A stretch of 64,000 nucleotides of DNA from Gelatoporia subvermispora B (lineage: Eukaryota; Basidiomycota; Agaricomycetes; Polyporales; Gelatoporiaceae), in assembly GCA_000320605.2 (NCBI GenBank), contig KB445795.1:247867-311866 (forward strand), in the 5' to 3' direction. The notes beneath the pieces were generated by a model. That model saw nothing but the letters and a program-made list of their open reading frames with translations, did not search any database and was not told where the DNA came from. Position 1 is the first letter of the stretch. Each line of letters opens with the position of its first letter. The position numbers and the translations under genes are program-made. Below are positions 25,095 to 36,500 of this stretch, piece after piece.

Positions 25095-25663
25095 CATTAC
25101 AATGCTGCAATCACTTGTGCTCGGTCACAAAGATGTGAACGTCAACTTCATGGAATGAAGCGTGTCTGACAACATCATGGTGTTTGGTTTGTGAACCCTG
25201 AAATGCGGCATCAATCCGGAGATGGTATCGGACTTCTTGAGAGGGGTAATTTATGTGCGAGCGAAGGGTAGGATCAATGAACGTTCTCTCACGCTGTGCC
25301 CGTGTATTTGTTGGTACACGCAGGCGCGCCTGAAAGCGCTACAGAGTAAAGCGGCGAGAGCAAATGTATTTCATAATGATGTCCTGTATAAATAGTAATT
25401 CCAGCGAGAATCGCGCAAATGGGCGTAGAGGATCGCTTGGACCGTGACTACGATAATCGAATGACGGGATTCACGGGAAGTGGGCGATTACCAAACTTGG
25501 ACATGCACGTGATGCCGTGGGAATCGGTGACCGGAAAACCGGTGACAATTGTCAGTCTGAGAGACCTTGCAAGCAAGGTGATATGGCCATGGCGCCTAAA
25601 CGCCACGAGTATCATACTCGACGGGCAAGAGCCGATAATCCCCCCCGGAACAGGCTTGTGAAA
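25095..25663. repeat. 569-bp direct duplication, left copy (abuts gap)
   Basis: Identical by eye to 25875-26443, offset exactly 780 bp, and it stops at the run of N. It contains an 80-codon open frame at 25419 (MGVEDRLDRD) behind a TATAAATA, which is unrecognised and copied in both. Exact identity next to a gap suggests that two overlapping contig ends were left unmerged. Confidence 0.85.
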
Positions 25664-25874
25664 NNNNNNNNNNNNNNNNNNNNNNNNNNNNNNNNNNNNN
25701 NNNNNNNNNNNNNNNNNNNNNNNNNNNNNNNNNNNNNNNNNNNNNNNNNNNNNNNNNNNNNNNNNNNNNNNNNNNNNNNNNNNNNNNNNNNNNNNNNNNN
25801 NNNNNNNNNNNNNNNNNNNNNNNNNNNNNNNNNNNNNNNNNNNNNNNNNNNNNNNNNNNNNNNNNNNNNNNNNN
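25664..25874. other. Assembly gap (211 N)
   Basis: Run of 211 undetermined bases. Its flanks are the two copies of the 569-bp segment, so the true distance may be zero or negative. Confidence 0.98.
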
Positions 25875-26443
25875 CATTACAATGCTGCAATCACTTGTGC
25901 TCGGTCACAAAGATGTGAACGTCAACTTCATGGAATGAAGCGTGTCTGACAACATCATGGTGTTTGGTTTGTGAACCCTGAAATGCGGCATCAATCCGGA
26001 GATGGTATCGGACTTCTTGAGAGGGGTAATTTATGTGCGAGCGAAGGGTAGGATCAATGAACGTTCTCTCACGCTGTGCCCGTGTATTTGTTGGTACACG
26101 CAGGCGCGCCTGAAAGCGCTACAGAGTAAAGCGGCGAGAGCAAATGTATTTCATAATGATGTCCTGTATAAATAGTAATTCCAGCGAGAATCGCGCAAAT
26201 GGGCGTAGAGGATCGCTTGGACCGTGACTACGATAATCGAATGACGGGATTCACGGGAAGTGGGCGATTACCAAACTTGGACATGCACGTGATGCCGTGG
26301 GAATCGGTGACCGGAAAACCGGTGACAATTGTCAGTCTGAGAGACCTTGCAAGCAAGGTGATATGGCCATGGCGCCTAAACGCCACGAGTATCATACTCG
26401 ACGGGCAAGAGCCGATAATCCCCCCCGGAACAGGCTTGTGAAA
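25875..26443. repeat. 569-bp direct duplication, right copy
   Basis: Second copy of 25095-25663. It ends inside the left arm of the inverted repeat at 26399-26710, and the left copy breaks off at the matching base. Confidence 0.85.
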
Positions 26444-26710
26444 GTACCTGAAATGGTTTCCTGTTCACGAGATTGTTCCGGACCTGAAAATGTACCGTAT
26501 TTGCCTGCCATATTTAAATAAATATGTGTCAAATACAGTCCATCTAGTATTGATCCTGGCCAAAGCTTAGATATTTTGAGCCTGAAGTACGCTCTATATA
26601 GTAAATACCTCCTTGACTTTTCAGGTCCGGAACATTCTTGTGGACAGGAAACCATTTTAGGGCTTTGTACAAGCCTGTTCTGGCGTGGAATCATCGGCCA
26701 TTGCCCGTCG
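26399..26710. repeat. 312-bp imperfect inverted repeat (hairpin or MITE-like)
   Basis: The left arm begins CGACGGGCAA at 26399 and the right arm ends with its reverse complement at 26710. Matching blocks include GGAACAGGCTTGTG against CAAGCCTGTTC, AAATGGTTTCCTG against CAGGAAACCATTT, and TGTTCCGGACCTGAAAA against TTTTCAGGTCCGGAACA. The arms are about 110 nt around an AT-rich centre of roughly 90 nt. This structure fits a non-autonomous DNA transposon or fold-back element. I saw no clear target-site duplication. Confidence 0.75.
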
Positions 26711-27072
26711 TGATAATGCAGACGTCTGCGCACCGCCGCATACTACGAGGCCACAGTGATCGGACTGAACGCGCTGTTTTCCTACCATCTGGCCATGTAG
26801 CGACAGAGAAGACGTCGTGCGTGCTACTGCAGATTCCAATCAATGTGATATGAATTCGACGTGAGACATTCTGTTCTGTTCTACACGAGACTGACACTGT
26901 GACGGGACATGCGTTTGGCATGCGATAGAGGACTAGAAAAGTATAGATCAGCGGAACGAATTACTGGTATACAAGAACTGTCAAGAAGTGACTTTAGGAG
27001 CACAGAACAGGACATAGAAAATTGCAACAACCGCGCGAACGTTGTACCGACGTTGAAAACGCTGAAGTGCGA
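26711..27072. other. Spacer between hairpin and RT element
   Basis: No recognised gene. No tyrosine recombinase or integrase is visible downstream (minus-strand sense) of the RT frame. Confidence 0.35.
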
Positions 27073-29373
27073 TCAAGAATCCCCCAGAGCGTCCTGAGGA
27101 AGATGTAGCCGCAGTGCACGGAGAGCTGGGTCTAGACATTGCGCGACGGCGAAGTCCTTCCTGGAGAGAGCGTCTGCTACGATGTTCTCCCTTCCAGGGA
27201 CATGTACGATCCGAACCTCAATGTCATGTGTGATCATGACGTCGACACTCGACTTCAAGATTGGATTATACTCAGGCTTCCCCCGGAGAGATTTGAACAT
27301 CTCGACGGCCCCCGTGTTATCACAGAAGATGCCTAGCTTGCGTGCCCGGCCGTTTGTTTGCTCGAACAACTTCGCAGCGATGTGTACGGCGCTGCAGACG
27401 GCTAGGGACTCCCAGTAGGAGATAATGCGATCTCCGGATGATGCAGGAAGGTCGCAAAAATAGCCCTCGTGTAGCCAGGGAAAGTATACACCAATCCCTT
27501 TCTCACTCGCGTCGGTGAAAACGATTTGGCTCGCTGCGTCCGAGGAAGGCAGGTCGGGAGGGCCCCATTCATCTGACCCGAAGTGGTACTCTTTCATATT
27601 GCGTACTCTTTGGAGCATCCACGTGAGGTCTATACGTACACGTGCATCGAGGAGGACGGATTCACTCGGCTTGTCGTGGCCGACCATCTGTGCGTTGAGG
27701 TTGCTGAGGGCTGGGGCCAACAATGGGAGGACTTGCAGCGTCCAGTTGATGAACCCAACAAGCTGCTGGCACTCGAGGAGTGTGCGTCCTTGTCCCCAGG
27801 TGGCCCTGTCGCAAAAAGACGTAATCTTCTCGACCAATTCTTCCATTCTTTCGCTCGTTAGCGCGGCAGTCATCGCATTGGGATCAACACTGAACCCGAG
27901 AATTGGGAGTGAGGACCCGTAGAGCTGTTTCCGGTGTTCGTGTGGTACGCCTAACTCGTCCCATAGCTGCAATAAGCGGGTCTGTTTAGCGGGGAAAGAG
28001 ACGCCATACGGAACGTAGAACAAGCGGTCCTCCTCAGCCTCGAACCCGTACGCATCGTCGACGTAATTGAGATGATCGATACCCTTGACCGCGACTGCGA
28101 TCCAAACGATCAGGCACCAGAATAAAAGCCAAATCGACATGGATGCCCGGGATCCGAAGTTATTGCAGCGATCGACATGATAGGCGGAATCGATCTTGAC
28201 CACCTGTTTCAGCTGCCAATACGGTGACATGGGAGCCAATCTATAGGCCTTAGAGACGTCGGATCTCCATAGCACAAGTCGCGCGAGAGGATGAGTTCGT
28301 CTATATTCGCGAAGTGCCGAAAAGAGGGACGGGAGACGATCGAGAGTTGTAGTGCCCTCGACCGCTTCTTCCGATATCATCGAATTTACCGCGAAATGAC
28401 CACGGCTTTGGTCGGTGATGAGGCGGTATTTTCCAGCCTCAGACTTCGGTACTGCGTAAACGGGCATGCAGTACATGCCAGGGAGGAGCTGGGGAAATCC
28501 TTGAGAGTATCGCCCCGATGCCACCTCCGTATCCCGCTCTTCGCGGACGAATCCAGCGCGCTCCGGGTCCTGTGAACCCGACTGACTCTCGTCCCAGGTA
28601 TCTGGAAATCCTTCGGGGATATCGGCCCAAGGCCAGAATCCTTCGCGAAGCCCTCTGCACACGGACTTCACAAAAGTACGATTGGGATGTTGCTGTAGGT
28701 AATGCTCGAGCTGGCTAACATTGATGGGAGTGACGATCTTGAACAACTGCGGATGGGAGCGCAGCGTCTGGGATACCAACGGTCTACCGCGCTCCCTCAG
28801 TGGTACGTCTGGCACGGGAGGTTGATCGATGGATAGCTGAGCCGTGGTAGGTGAGGCAGTGGGAGGTGACGCTCGGTCGGGTGAACTTGGAGACTGCGGT
28901 GATACGCCTTCAAATCTCAGCGAATGAGGTTCTTCGCAGAACCAATGAAACGTAGGAGTGTTGGGGGTCGTCTTTTGTGTCGTATGAAGTGTCCAAGATG
29001 CCGACTGTTTCAGAGTAAGTGTCCACGTGCCCCCTGATGCTGTTGAGGTCACAGCGACCAGCTGATTCCTCTCATCTACAAGCAGTCCGGCCTTGCCAAA
29101 CCGCATCTCCCAGCCAAAGGCATTGAATGCATCTCGATGAGTGCCGCTGACCCGTATGACTCGTATGACCATATTGTCTGGATAAGTCTGGGATGTTGTC
29201 TGTGGTATGGTGCTCCGCGGCAGCCGGAATGTGGCTGAGCGAGATACAGGTTCCTCAGAAGTACTTGTCTTCGGCCAATCCGCTATCAAAATGGTGGTTT
29301 GGGCACGCTCGGGGAGCGCTATGATAGACATAATCTTTGTCAGGAGGATAACGGATATCAGGTCGGCGTCCAC
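27073..29373 (-). mobile_element. Retroelement ORF: reverse transcriptase plus RNase H (copy 1)
   Basis: Uninterrupted frame of 766 codons. A variable N-terminal third is followed by HPNRTFVKSVCRGLREGFWP, a block typical of this fungal RT group. The RT domain shows LVLWRSDVSKAYR with its first catalytic Asp, HVDRCNNFGSRAS, and the catalytic box NYVDDAYGF. RNase H follows with VFTDASEKGIG, FCDNTGAVEMF and IVADALSR, so its visible acidic residues are kept. No protease, LTR or integrase was seen, and the ORF layout suggests a DIRS/Ngaro-like order, which is inference. The absence of stops suggests a young or selected copy. It is related to the element at 42396-44651 but clearly diverged, with a different N-terminus. 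Confidence 0.85.
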
Positions 29374-30791
29374 TTACGAGGAGCCCTCTCAGAGCCAGTC
29401 AAAGGCCTAATGCGCAAGTCCTGAGAGAATAGTTGTATCGCCACGGGACTGATATCGATGGGCGGTATCGCGGCCATGATTGAGAAGTTCCGGAGGTCGA
29501 TAGATGGCGAGAGCTGAAGTGAACGCCAGCTGCTTGGTTTATGAGGTCCCGCTGCGTATGTTACCGAGGAGCCGATCGCAGGAGTATACGCTTGGATTCA
29601 AACCTGTCAATACCCCAGCTTTCAGTCCGACTCGCCATGAACTGCGCGACTCGCGCGTGTTAGAAGCACCGAACAAAGTTCATCTGCATCCAGACCTTGA
29701 CTGCGCTCTAGAACAATGAAGAAGAGGGTGCACGACTGTGCGCACCGTGAAGTTGAGTCCGATGATATGCTGCGGCTTGCCATCCTGTTGAGAATGACCC
29801 TCTGGCAGATCTGCCGCACGGCAACCCTACTCTCATTCGGCCTGAAATAGACATATTCGGTATAGGAATATATAGCAAACAGCTTGAGGTGTTCTACTAG
29901 CACCGAAGTCACCGATCAACAAGAAGTATAAGAAGACCAGACAAAAACACTACTTGCCTCATTGGACCCGATGCAATAAGGTTTGATAGATGTCTCGCTC
30001 ATCCCTGCTTTTGTCCACCCTTCACTACACCCTAGTGTGCACTATCTGTACGGATTCATGCAAGTTTGCACCCTCGTCTCGCTGCCCGCAAGGCTACCTT
30101 CTCATGAAGGAGCCTACATGACTAGTCAACTAGTCAAGTCACAGGTCGAGAAGGCCGCTAGAGAGTGCCGTTGGGCCCGTCATCTAGGGAAACACTCGGA
30201 GCTGGCACAGTTGTCCGATTGGCCGAGCAAGAGTTGACTTCGAAGCCTTTGAGGTTCCTGCGCTCGCATAGGACTGTCACTTCGGCGCGCCTCCGACTAG
30301 TAGTCTCCTGGCGCCAATGCATTGCGATCAGTCGGACGAGACCACCACCTCCGCCTCCCATGGTCCTCGCAAGGCTCGCAATGTATAGCAGAATCATGGG
30401 CTGTCAACGTTCGCGCAGGACCTAATCACTTCTCGACTACCATAGTTGTGGATTGTCAATAGGATAGGATAGGATAAAATCACCACAGGATGGTCCCACA
30501 CTGAAATACCGTTATTTGTACCATGTACATGTGGCAGCCAACTCTACAATGACCGCGTACCGTACAGGACGAAAGCTCTAGTGACCGAGTAATGTGTGTA
30601 ATGTAGTGCTCATAATTTAACTTAAATGAAGATGATCGAAGAGGGAGGTCTGTTACACATAGAGGACACTGGGCTGAAGGGGGACAGCGAGGGTGGCATG
30701 TACTTTAGATAGCACAAAGAACGTCCTATGGTCCACGAGTGTGAGCATGGGATAGCGACCTAACACGCTCAGGAAACATACCCAGTTCCTC
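29374..30791. other. Region between RT element and NAD(P)-binding gene
   Basis: No recognised gene. Minus-strand frames near 29622-29912 and plus-strand frames near 30165-30425 are short and unrecognised. A short AGGAT-type pentamer run occurs near 30461-30478. The part next to 30792 should be the 3' UTR of the following gene. Confidence 0.35.
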
Positions 30792-31732
30792 TCAGTATGA
30801 GATGTTGATGCACTGCCCATCCCAGCGTTCCCAGCCTGCGAGGACACCCTCTACAATGAAGTGCGCGACGTCCCGCCGAGAGACAGTGTAAAATCCAGTC
30901 ATCTCGTCCGATGTTACCTTATAAGGCGGCTTTCCTTGAGAACTATCACCCTTGCATGCGCCATCCGTCAATAACGCAGGGCGTATGACGACCGCATGCT
31001 TCAGCTCTCCTGACGACAATAACCCTTCCCTACTGGCCCACTCCGTGCCAATGATGTCAGCGCGGGGCTCCTCTTCTGTCCATGCCCTCCCTGCGCAGTG
31101 TGCGACTACCCGCTCCAAGCCAAGTTTGTCCGCGTGTGGCACCCGGAGAAGCGCATACATGGGCTTCAGAGGGATGGGTACCTTAGCATGCGATGCGCGT
31201 GTCAGGCCGAGAGATGAAACGACGACGAGTCGTGGTTGCGTCTCTGGGGTGCGTAGGTTTGCCGGGATGGTGGACAAGACATTGAGTATCGACTGCGTGC
31301 ACAAGTTGTGCGGATCAACCACAAGGCCCCGCGTGACAGAGAATCGAGGCGTTCCACCTAAGACAATCGCGTTAAATGCGATCTTCCACACAAGTCAGGG
31401 TAATATACTCACCAACCGAGAAAAGTACAGCATTGACGCTTTCCTTCAGTGAACAGGCTTCCTCCCACCCCCGCTTGACATCAGATGCACGCAACGCGTC
31501 TCCTTGGATAAGACGAGCTTTTCCAGAGGTCACAAAGCGCTTCATATCCGCATCTTGGTCAAAAACGGAAGTATTGCGGAGAAGAAATGTAACAGTTGCC
31601 CCTTTCTCTGCAATCACATGAGTCACTGATAAGAGTGTCGGGGACAAATTCGCACGTACCCAGCAATCTTTGAGCCGCATAGTAACCAATGTTGCGCGAC
31701 GCCCCGATAGCATAGATGTTCATCGTAGTCAT
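30792..31732 (-). CDS. NAD(P)-binding Rossmann-fold protein (SDR/epimerase-like)
   Basis: Soluble protein of 277 residues in three exons: 31660-31732, 31413-31607 and 30792-31357, all joined in frame at GT-AG sites. The N-terminus MTTMNIYAIGASRNIGYYAA carries the glycine-rich nucleotide-binding turn (GASRNIG) of extended or atypical short-chain dehydrogenases. VTFLLRNTSVFD marks the second strand, where NADP-type enzymes often have Arg. Later strands read NAVLFSVGGTPRFS and PRLVVVSSLGLTRA, and the C-terminal part reads HAVVIRPALLTDG and YTVSRRDVAHFIVEGVL. The classical YxxxK pair is not obvious. Substrate is unknown; NmrA-like regulators have similar folds. It is shorter than many extended SDRs but looks complete. 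A TATA box and three upstream repeats suggest regulated expression. Confidence 0.85.
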
Positions 31733-31814
31733 TCTGAAGCTGGTAGCTGGCTGAGTCTTGATTGAGTGGGGATTGAGTTGTGATCAAGTGCAGTTACTCG
31801 GGCATACCGCGAGC

Positions 31815-31821
31815 TTATATA
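31815..31821 (-). promoter_or_regulatory. TATA box (TATATAA) of the NAD(P)-binding gene
   Basis: TATATAA on the minus strand, about 85 bp upstream of the ATG at 31732, a suitable distance for a fungal core promoter. Confidence 0.6.
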
Positions 31822-31833
31822 CAAAGCGATTGT

Positions 31834-31914
31834 CACCGCAGTTGACGTAATCGTGATTTTCGGCACCGCAATTGCAATGGATGTAGCTTTGGCTCAGGCA
31901 CCGCAGTTGATGTA
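31834..31914. promoter_or_regulatory. Three imperfect direct repeats CACCGCAGTTGA-GTA
   Basis: CACCGCAGTTGACGTA at 31834-31849, a diverged copy with an insertion at 31864-31885, and CACCGCAGTTGATGTA at 31899-31914. They lie just upstream of the TATA box of the NAD(P)-binding gene, spaced about 30-35 bp apart. Their position suggests a transcription-factor array; no known factor is assigned. Confidence 0.5.
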
Positions 31915-31921
31915 GTCCTGG

Positions 31922-32542
31922 CCTCCAACAAGTGCGTCAAACTATAGAGCGGAGAGGAGTAGCGCACAGCATTCCGCTACATACAAATTGTCCGCAGCAA
32001 AAAAAACCATTAGACCATACTCCGATCAACGACGCGGAGTCCGGCAGTACATCACTAGCGGCAGAAGGCGCAGCTTCACCGACTATCAGTGACCAACCCT
32101 GGCGTAGTGCCACGTTTGCACTACGGAACGAGTCAACGAGAGCGCACGGTAACAACGTGCTCAGAACCGAGCGCCCAACCACCCCATCACAAGAAAAGTT
32201 GATGTCTTAAGCCGTCTTATGAGAGTGTAATTCATGGAAGATATGATAGGGTGGACGAAGATGACAGCCGTAGGATTCCCGAATGCCAGTTGAAACCTCA
32301 ACAGAGAACAGTGACACACGCACCAATTATACCGGCGACAGAAGTTCAGAACATTTTTGCACCTGGACGTGACTTGGCTGGCGCCTCCATCTGACAGCCA
32401 TCTTTGTGCAGATGTAATCAACCGGAAGCCATTTCGCCGGGGTCGGTCTGAAATGTCCGACATTGCGGAAACTGTCTACGCACACGGATTGTTGTCCAGC
32501 GCAAGGCAATGATCTATTGCAGATGGATTACAAAGTGCCCTC
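31922..32542. other. Spacer upstream of the NAD(P)-binding gene
   Basis: No recognised gene; short open frames only. Confidence 0.35.
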
Positions 32543-32851
32543 CTAGTGGTGTGCCTCCTTGGCAATCTGCGCCGCATACGGGTTGCGGGGGTCGTGAGCG
32601 TACTCGGGCGCTGTAAGACACAGCATTGAGTCAATCAGAGTGATACATGGCATAGTGAAGCGACTCACCGCGAATCATCTTGTCCTGTGCTTTCGACACT
32701 AGCCAGTAGGTCACGCCGGAGGCGATGAAGAAGGGCCACAGGGGCTTAACGATCTAGAGAGAGTGGACCCCAAAACTTAGATGGACGTGTCGGGCGAGTA
32801 AAAAGTGGTACTTGCAGGCACTGGCCACTTGCGGAGTCCCAGGAAGCTCAT
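32543..32851 (-). CDS. ATP18: ATP synthase subunit J (i/j), mitochondrial F1Fo
   Basis: Small inner-membrane subunit of the mitochondrial ATP synthase Fo part. The translated pieces are MSFLGLRKWP, then IVKPLWPFFIASGVTYWLVS (one membrane helix) with KAQDKMIR, then APEYAHDPRNPYAAQIAKEA and HH before the stop at 32543-32545. This matches the fungal Atp18 pattern and its usual ~60-residue size. The second intron is clear: ATTCGCG|gtgagt, then cttacag|CGCCCG. The first intron has a clean acceptor (tctctag before ATCGTT), but its donor is ambiguous. A GT right after the CCA codon keeps frame but is weak (gtgcct). The stronger-looking gtacca after GCAA would not keep frame. It is easily missed because its exons are tiny. 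Confidence 0.85.
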
Positions 32852-32956
32852 GGTGCAATATGCTACAGTCAGATATATCAATGGAAGTTCAGAAAGTGAT
32901 TTCGGACGCCTAAACTGCGATACGCACTGGCTCGTCTGTGAGTATGACGGAGGAGG

Positions 32957-33504
32957 TTGGAAGAGCGCGAGGTCGTCCGAGAGCGTCCGACCGTCAGGCG
33001 CTCAACGAATGAAAGGCTTTCGGAGCTTCAAAGAAAGCTTAGAGGTAAGAACCCGGTAAGAACTGATACTAACTCAGTGAGAAAAGGTAACAACCTCGCT
33101 TCTACGCGTTTGCCGGCCCGCGGACACGCCTGCACGTTCAACATCCCTAGCAGGCCTCAGAGCTCTCCAGAGGCCAGTCGACCAAGAGCCCGTTGCGCTT
33201 CTGCTTGCTCTGGGATTACGGATAGATACCCTCGCTACCCCCAACGATTCCTTTCGATTCACCATTCGACGGCTTCTCACAGATTCACTTGAATTTCGTC
33301 ACGGCACCCAGAGTTGCCACCACGGGGCCTAGTACATACGACCGGTACCTCACTGCGATTCGGGATTTAGATCTCCTGCTGCGCACATCTGAAGCAGTGC
33401 AAGCGTCCCTGACGCATCTAGCGGACGCGTATCCGGCCGAGGTACTACGCCGATGTCTGCGCAGTCGGCAGCCGCAGCTGCCTCAACAGCAGCACCCGCA
33501 GTGA
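32957..33504 (+). CDS. Possible small gene upstream of VPS11, unrecognised
   Basis: Two stretches look protein-like but I cannot join them. The first, near 32957-33045, reads ERLSELQRKLR up to a GTAAG donor. It can be spliced to a segment starting near 33151 that reads AGLRALQRPVDQEPVALLLA, then FRFTIRRLLTDSLEF, ending at a stop near 33346. The second, 33289-33504 in another frame, reads STYDRYLTAIRDLDLLLRTS and ends 30 bp before the VPS11 start. No in-frame ATG is visible for the first piece because a TGA precedes it at 32945, so an upstream exon would be needed. It would be divergent to ATP18. I do not recognise the family; a missed intron or a frameshift could explain the break. Confidence 0.3.
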
Positions 33505-33534
33505 GTGTGTCTAAGTCTGGGCACGCGCAGGACC

Positions 33535-36500
33535 ATGACGGACAATCGTGCCTCTCAGTGGCGGCAGTTCACGTTCTTCGATGTTGTCCCAGTCAAGGAT
33601 GTTCACGACCTTGGGTCTTCACCTGAGATCTTCCAGGTGAGTTCTTCCAGACGACGTCATACAGCAAGCTCAAGACGTGCCGTCAGAAAACCCTGGAGAT
33701 ATCGACCATTACTTCATCTTCTGCTGGACCAGTAGTGGCCGATATCCATGGCAGCGTGTATCTCCTGAATCGGGACTTCGAGATGGTCAGGAGCTGGATC
33801 GCGCATACGGGAGGACGCGTGACGCATATGGCGGAACGGAAGGGCGTACTGGTCACGCTTGGGGTAAGAATATCCAGCTGTAGCGCGATGGCACATCTAA
33901 ATGTTGCACCCAAGTAGGAGGAAGATTCTGCAAGGTATCCGTTTCTGAAGGTCTGGGACCTTGAGAACGTCGACAAGAAGACTGGCACGCCAACTCTTCT
34001 GCGGTCCACGAAAGTCCAGGGCGGAAATCGACCTCATCCCGTATGTATTATCATATGCGAGGGCGCGAGGCTGTTCTAACAGGAGGGACAGGTATCGACC
34101 ATCGCCCTCTCTGCTACTCTCGCATACCTTGCAGTCGGGCTTGGAGACGGCACCGTCTTGCTCTTCCGTCATTTTGATCAGTCTATATTTTCTGGGTCGA
34201 CATCCCTGACAGCTCTGCCCAAACCGCGCGTCATTCACGAGTCCCCCACTGAGCCGATCACAGGACTGGGTTTCAAGGAGCCTTCAGAAGAGAGCCCAAA
34301 TATCCATCTCTTCATTGTGACGATCAATCACGTTCTATGCTATCAAGCCTCTGGGAAGGGTAGCGGTGGCACACCTGCCGTCGTCGACGAAGTAGGATGC
34401 GGTCTCGGTTGCGCGACGATGGACTGGCGCGCAAAGGACATGGTGGTTGCTAGGGATGAGGCAATCTACATTTGCGGAACTGATGGGCGGGGTGCATGCT
34501 ATGCATATGAAGGTCGGTGGCGTCGCTGATTGTCATGTTTGCGTCTGATGCGAGACTTCGAAGGAGCGAAGGCGATGGTGCACACGCATCTGAACTACAT
34601 GGTTATTGTGTCGCCTCCGTTCTCCCCCTCTGCTTCTGCGGCATCTGCGACTGTCCGGAACTTTGTTGCAAAGTCGGCCGGTCCTAACGGCGAAATCACC
34701 AAAGTGACTGTTTTCGACCTTGAGAACAAGATTGTGACATACTCTGGCACATTCACCGAAGGCATCCGAGAGGTCGTATCTGCGTGGGATCAGATTCACG
34801 TTCTCTCCAACGACGGAAAGGTGATATCGAACGAGTTTCAGTCATTCTACAATCACTCACCGCAGTGTTCAGCTAAACTGCTTGAAGGAGAAACCAATGT
34901 CCGCTAAATTGGACATGCTGTACCGCAAATCGCAATATCTGCTGGCTTTGAATCTCGCCAAGACTCAAGGACTTGATGAAGCAAGCATCGCGGAAGTACA
35001 CAAACAGTACGGCGACCATCTGTATGCCAAAGGGGATTATGATGGCGCAATGCAGCAGTTCGTTCAGACGATCGGCTACATTCAAGCCAGCTATGTCATA
35101 CGGAAGGTGAGGCCACAAGACCTGGAATATAGTTCCTTACTGACGACAATGGTACAGTTTTTGGACGCCCAGAGAATTCATAACTTGGTCACGTACTTGC
35201 AAGAGCTGCATTCCATGGGTCTCGCGAATTCCGACCATACAACGCTCCTCCTGAATACGTACACGAAGCTGAAGGATGTTACACGCCTAGATAGCTTCAT
35301 CAAGCGAGAAGCACGGCGGGCGCCTGATGGCGAGAAGGATGAGTTACCATTCGATCTCGACACCGCCATCCGAGTCTGTCGCCAAGCGGGCTACTTCGAA
35401 CATGCTTCGTATCTCGCGAAGAAATATGAGAGGCACGAGGACTATCTGAGGATACAAATCGAAGATGCGGGCAAGTACAAAGACGCGTTGACGTATTTGA
35501 GGCGATTGGGCACCGAAGCGGTAAGCAAGGCGCACAAGTCACATACGCTACATACTAACTTGTTCGAAAGGCCGAAGCGAACCTGGTCCGCTATGGACGT
35601 GCCATGCTTGATAACCTTCCAGAAGAGACTACTCAGCTCCTCATCGACATTTGTACCAGTCTGGTGCCATTAACCATCGACACTGACGATCAACGCTCGC
35701 CCACTCGTCAAGCGAGCGTTGGCGGACCTTCCTATCTCTCCTATCTTGCGCTGAACCGTAGCGCTCAGCCATCCACGTCCGAACCAGCTCCACCGTCCTC
35801 TGCATCAATAGCTACGGCAAAGCCTGGCGACCCTATCTCTGCAAAGGACTCAGTGCACGATACCTCACGTACGTCGACTCCACCACCTGTGCCCGCATCA
35901 GCGTCTGCCGTCCCCACGAGCGCTGTATCAGCTCGCCCACGTCGTCGCCCCTCTCCACGTCAGTACTTCGCGCATTTTGTCGACCACCGGGCACAGTTTG
36001 TACGCTTTCTCGAGACGGTTGCATTGCGGCGCTGGGGGCAGGGCTTGGACACTGCACCGGGCTCTATCTTGGTCGAGCAGGACCCGGGAGCGGATGAGCA
36101 ATCCGAGTTGCGCGACCAGGCCGCGGTGTGGAACACACTTCTGGAACTCTATCTCCCACAGCCAGACGCGGCTGCCGTGAACGGCGCCACGTCTGGAGAG
36201 GACAAGGCTCTAGAGCTCCTGGAGCGGACAGATCTACCATATGATCCGACACACGCACTACTCCTTTGCTCTTCACGCACACATACCACGGGACTTGTAC
36301 TTTTGTGGGAGCGACTCGGGATGCATGAGGATGTCGTTCGCTTCTGGATGGAGCGTGCTCGCAATGGTGATAAACAGGCGAGCAATGAAGTCGTGAAGGC
36401 ACTCGCAAAATATGGGCACGATCACCTGGGACTGTACCCCTTGGTTCTGAGGTTCTTAACCAGTGATACTGCACTGCTGACGCGCCATACGAACGACGTC

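Noticed and set aside
25664..25874. Genuine tandem duplication around the gap
   Set aside because: Perfect identity ending at the gap is better explained by unmerged contig overlap, so it is not treated as biology.
25517..25918. Open frames crossing the run of N
   Set aside because: They are translated through undetermined bases and have no meaning.
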